Shown: positions 42,375-44,434 of the stretch, in pieces | Position numbering within the stretch: the first letter of the stretch is position 1 | Layout: each line of letters opens with the position of its first letter | DNA from: Nemertoderma westbladi | Lineage: Eukaryota > Xenacoelomorpha > Nemertodermatida > Nemertodermatidae | Length of the DNA: 44,434 bases | Assembly (NCBI GenBank): GCA_032718475.1 | Contig: JAUCBJ010005187.1 | Coordinates: 1-44,434, forward strand | Direction: 5' to 3' | Made by a program: the position numbers and the translations under genes | Notes under the pieces: model-generated | Seen by the model: the letters and a program-made list of their open reading frames with translations, nothing else | The model's database searches: none | Told to the model about the DNA's origin: nothing

Positions 42375-44434
42375 AAGGGGATAAAGGAACCACAAAAGTT
42401 CAAATATCGGGGGATAAAGGAACCACAAAAGATCAAATATAGGGGGATAAAGGAACCACAAAAGATCAAATATAGGGGGATAAAGGAACCACAAAAGTTC
42501 AAATATAGGGGGATAAAGTAACCACAAAAGATCAAATATAGGGGGATAAAGGAACCACAAAAGATCAAATATAGGGGGATAAAGGAACCACAAAAGATCA
42601 AATATAGGGGGATAAAGGAACCACAAAAGTTCAAATATAGGGGGATAAAGGAACCACAAAAGTTCAAATATAGGGGGATAAAGGAACCACAAAAGATCAA
42701 ATATAGGGGGATAAAGTAACCACAAAAGATCAAATATAGGGGGATAAAGTAACCACAAAAGATCAAATATAGGGGGATAAAGTAACCACAAAAGATCAAA
42801 TATAGGGGGATAAAGGAACCACAAAAGTTCAAATATAGGGGGATAAAGTAACCACAAAATATCAAATATAGGGGGATAAAGTAACCACAAAAGATCAAAT
42901 ATAGGGGGATAAAGTAACCACAAAAGATCAAATATAGGGGGATAAAGGAACCACAAAAGATCAAATATAGGGGGATAAAGGAACCACAAAAGTTCAAATA
43001 TAGGGGAATAAAGGAACCACAAAAGTTCAAATATAGGGGGATAAAGGAACCACAAAAGATCAAATATAGGGGGATAAAGTAACCACAAAAGATCAAATAT
43101 AGGGGGATAAAGTAACCACAAAAGTTCAAATATAGGGGGATAAAGGAACCACAAAAGATCAAATATAGGGGGATAAAGGAACCACAAAAGATCAAATATA
43201 GGGGGATAAAGGAACCACAAAAGATCAAATATAGGGGGATAAAGGAACCACAAAAGATCAAATATAGGGGGATAAAGGAACCACAAAAGATCAAATATAG
43301 GGGGATAAAGGAACCACAAAAGATCAAATATAGGGGGATAAAGTAACCACAAAAGAACAAATATAGGGGGATAAAGGAACCACAAAAGATCAAATATAGG
43401 GGGATAAAGTAACCACAAAAGATCAAATATAGGGGGATAAAGGAACCACAAAAGATCAAATATAGGGGGATAAAGGAACCACAAAAGATCAAATATAGGG
43501 GGATAAAGGAACCACAAAAGATCAAATATAGGGGGATAAAGGAACCACAAAAGATCAAATATAGGGGGATAAAGGAACCACAAAAGATCAAATATAGGGG
43601 GATAAAGGAACCACAAAAGATCAAATATAGGGGGATAAAGGAACCACAAAAGATCAAATATAGGGGGATAAAGGAACCACAAAAGATCAAATATAGGGGG
43701 ATAAAGGAACCACAAAAGATCAAATATAGGGGGATAAAGGAACCACAAAAGATCAAATATAGGGGGATAAAGGAACCACAAAAGATCAAATATAGGGGGA
43801 TAAAGGAACCACAAAAGATCAAATATAGGGGGATAAAGGAACCACAAAAGATCAAATATAGGGGGATAAAGGAACCACAAAAGATCAAATATAGGGGGAT
43901 AAAGGAACCACAAAAGATCAAATATAGGGGGATAAAGGAACCACAAAAGTTCAAATATAGGGGGATAAAGGAACCACAAAAGATCAAATATAGGGGGATA
44001 AAGGAACCACAAAAGTTCAAATATAGGGGGATAAAGTAACCACAAAATATCAAATATAGGGGGATAAAGTAACCACAAAAGATCAAATATAGGGGGATAA
44101 AGTAACCACAAAAGATCAAATATAGGGGGATAAAGTAACCACAAAAGTTCAAATATAGGGGGATAAAGGAACCACAAAAGTTCAAATATAGGGGGATAAA
44201 GTAACCACAAAAGATCAAATATAGGGGGATAAAGGAACCACAAAAGATCAAATATAGGGGGATAAAGGAACCACAAAAGATCAAATATAGGGGGATAAAG
44301 GAACCACAAAAGATCAAATATAGGGGGATAAAGGAACCACAAAAGATCAAATATGGGGGGATAAAGTAACCACAAAAGATCAAATATAGGGGGATAAAGG
44401 AACCACAAAAGATCAAATATAGGGGGATAAAGTA
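42375..44434. repeat. 33-bp intronic minisatellite, about 62 copies, running off the right edge
   Basis: The unit is GGGGGATAAAGGAACCACAA followed by AAGATCAAATATA, with GTAACC, AGTTCAAA, AATATC and AGAACA variants. The unit is divisible by three and stop-poor, so very long minus-strand frames (about 700 codons) arise and are not genes. It lies upstream of the first visible DEF8-like exon, hence probably in its intron. Confidence 0.97.

Noticed and set aside
42296-44416. Minus-strand frames of about 700 codons, hydrophobic and resembling membrane segments
   Set aside because: Translation of the 33-bp intronic array. The hydrophobicity comes from the unit, and no independent evidence exists.

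Overview
This window reads as nuclear DNA of an animal, probably an invertebrate. The evidence is spliced exons with GT/AG borders, LTR and non-LTR retrotransposons, hAT-like and Harbinger-like DNA elements, and about 13.5 kb of minisatellite arrays. I see no bacterial operons, rRNA genes or CRISPR arrays. The sequence does not fix the species. TAGGCCTA-type words would suit a marine invertebrate, but that is only an impression.

The one host gene I can identify lies on the minus strand at the right. Three exons (42107-41823, 36245-36162, 36006-35865) join in phase into part of a DEF8-like protein (differentially expressed in FDCP 8 homolog, Rubicon-homology family). They cover a helical segment, a C1-type zinc finger split between two exons, and the start of the next cysteine cluster. 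The earlier exons lie beyond the right edge. I could not find the later ones at lower coordinates. Its introns are packed with transposons. One holds a decayed antisense Ty3/gypsy element, itself hit by a LINE fragment and a 180-bp SINE-like insert with 12-bp target duplications. The next holds a 5'-truncated LINE in sense orientation starting 48 bp past the donor.

Layout from the left: 1-1156, minus-strand BEL/Pao-like gag with an in-frame coiled-coil minisatellite and a short upstream ORF overlapping it as ATGA; 1.7-2.7 kb, hairpin-bearing 95-bp repeats; 3.1-4.5 kb, first copy of an uncharacterised repeat; 4.7-5.2 kb, a second coiled-coil fragment; 5.4-7.0 kb, 40-bp and 36-bp minisatellites; 8.5-9.4 kb, a non-autonomous hAT-like element with perfect 8-bp duplications; 9.7-11.4 kb, a broken BEL gag-protease-integrase relic; 12.3-12.85 kb, an ORF resembling DEDD 3'-5' exonucleases; 14.8-18.3 kb, 21-bp and 22-bp arrays; 18.3-25.7 kb, a possible signal-peptide exon, a Harbinger-like MITE, an LTR-like promoter followed by the second copy of the 3.1-kb repeat, and a homogeneous 36-bp array, largely enclosed by a 20-bp inverted repeat; 26.0-27.1 kb, a 24-bp array; 27.6-32.1 kb, one 36-bp array split by a LINE; 32.1-33.1 kb, two more arrays; 33.2-42.1 kb, the DEF8-like gene with its nested transposons; 42.4 kb to the right edge, a 33-bp array.

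Most long reading frames here are translated minisatellites, not genes: stop-free repeat units whose length is a multiple of three stay open in several frames. All recognised retroelement genes carry stops, frameshifts or deletions except the BEL gag at the left edge, which is open as far as it can be read.
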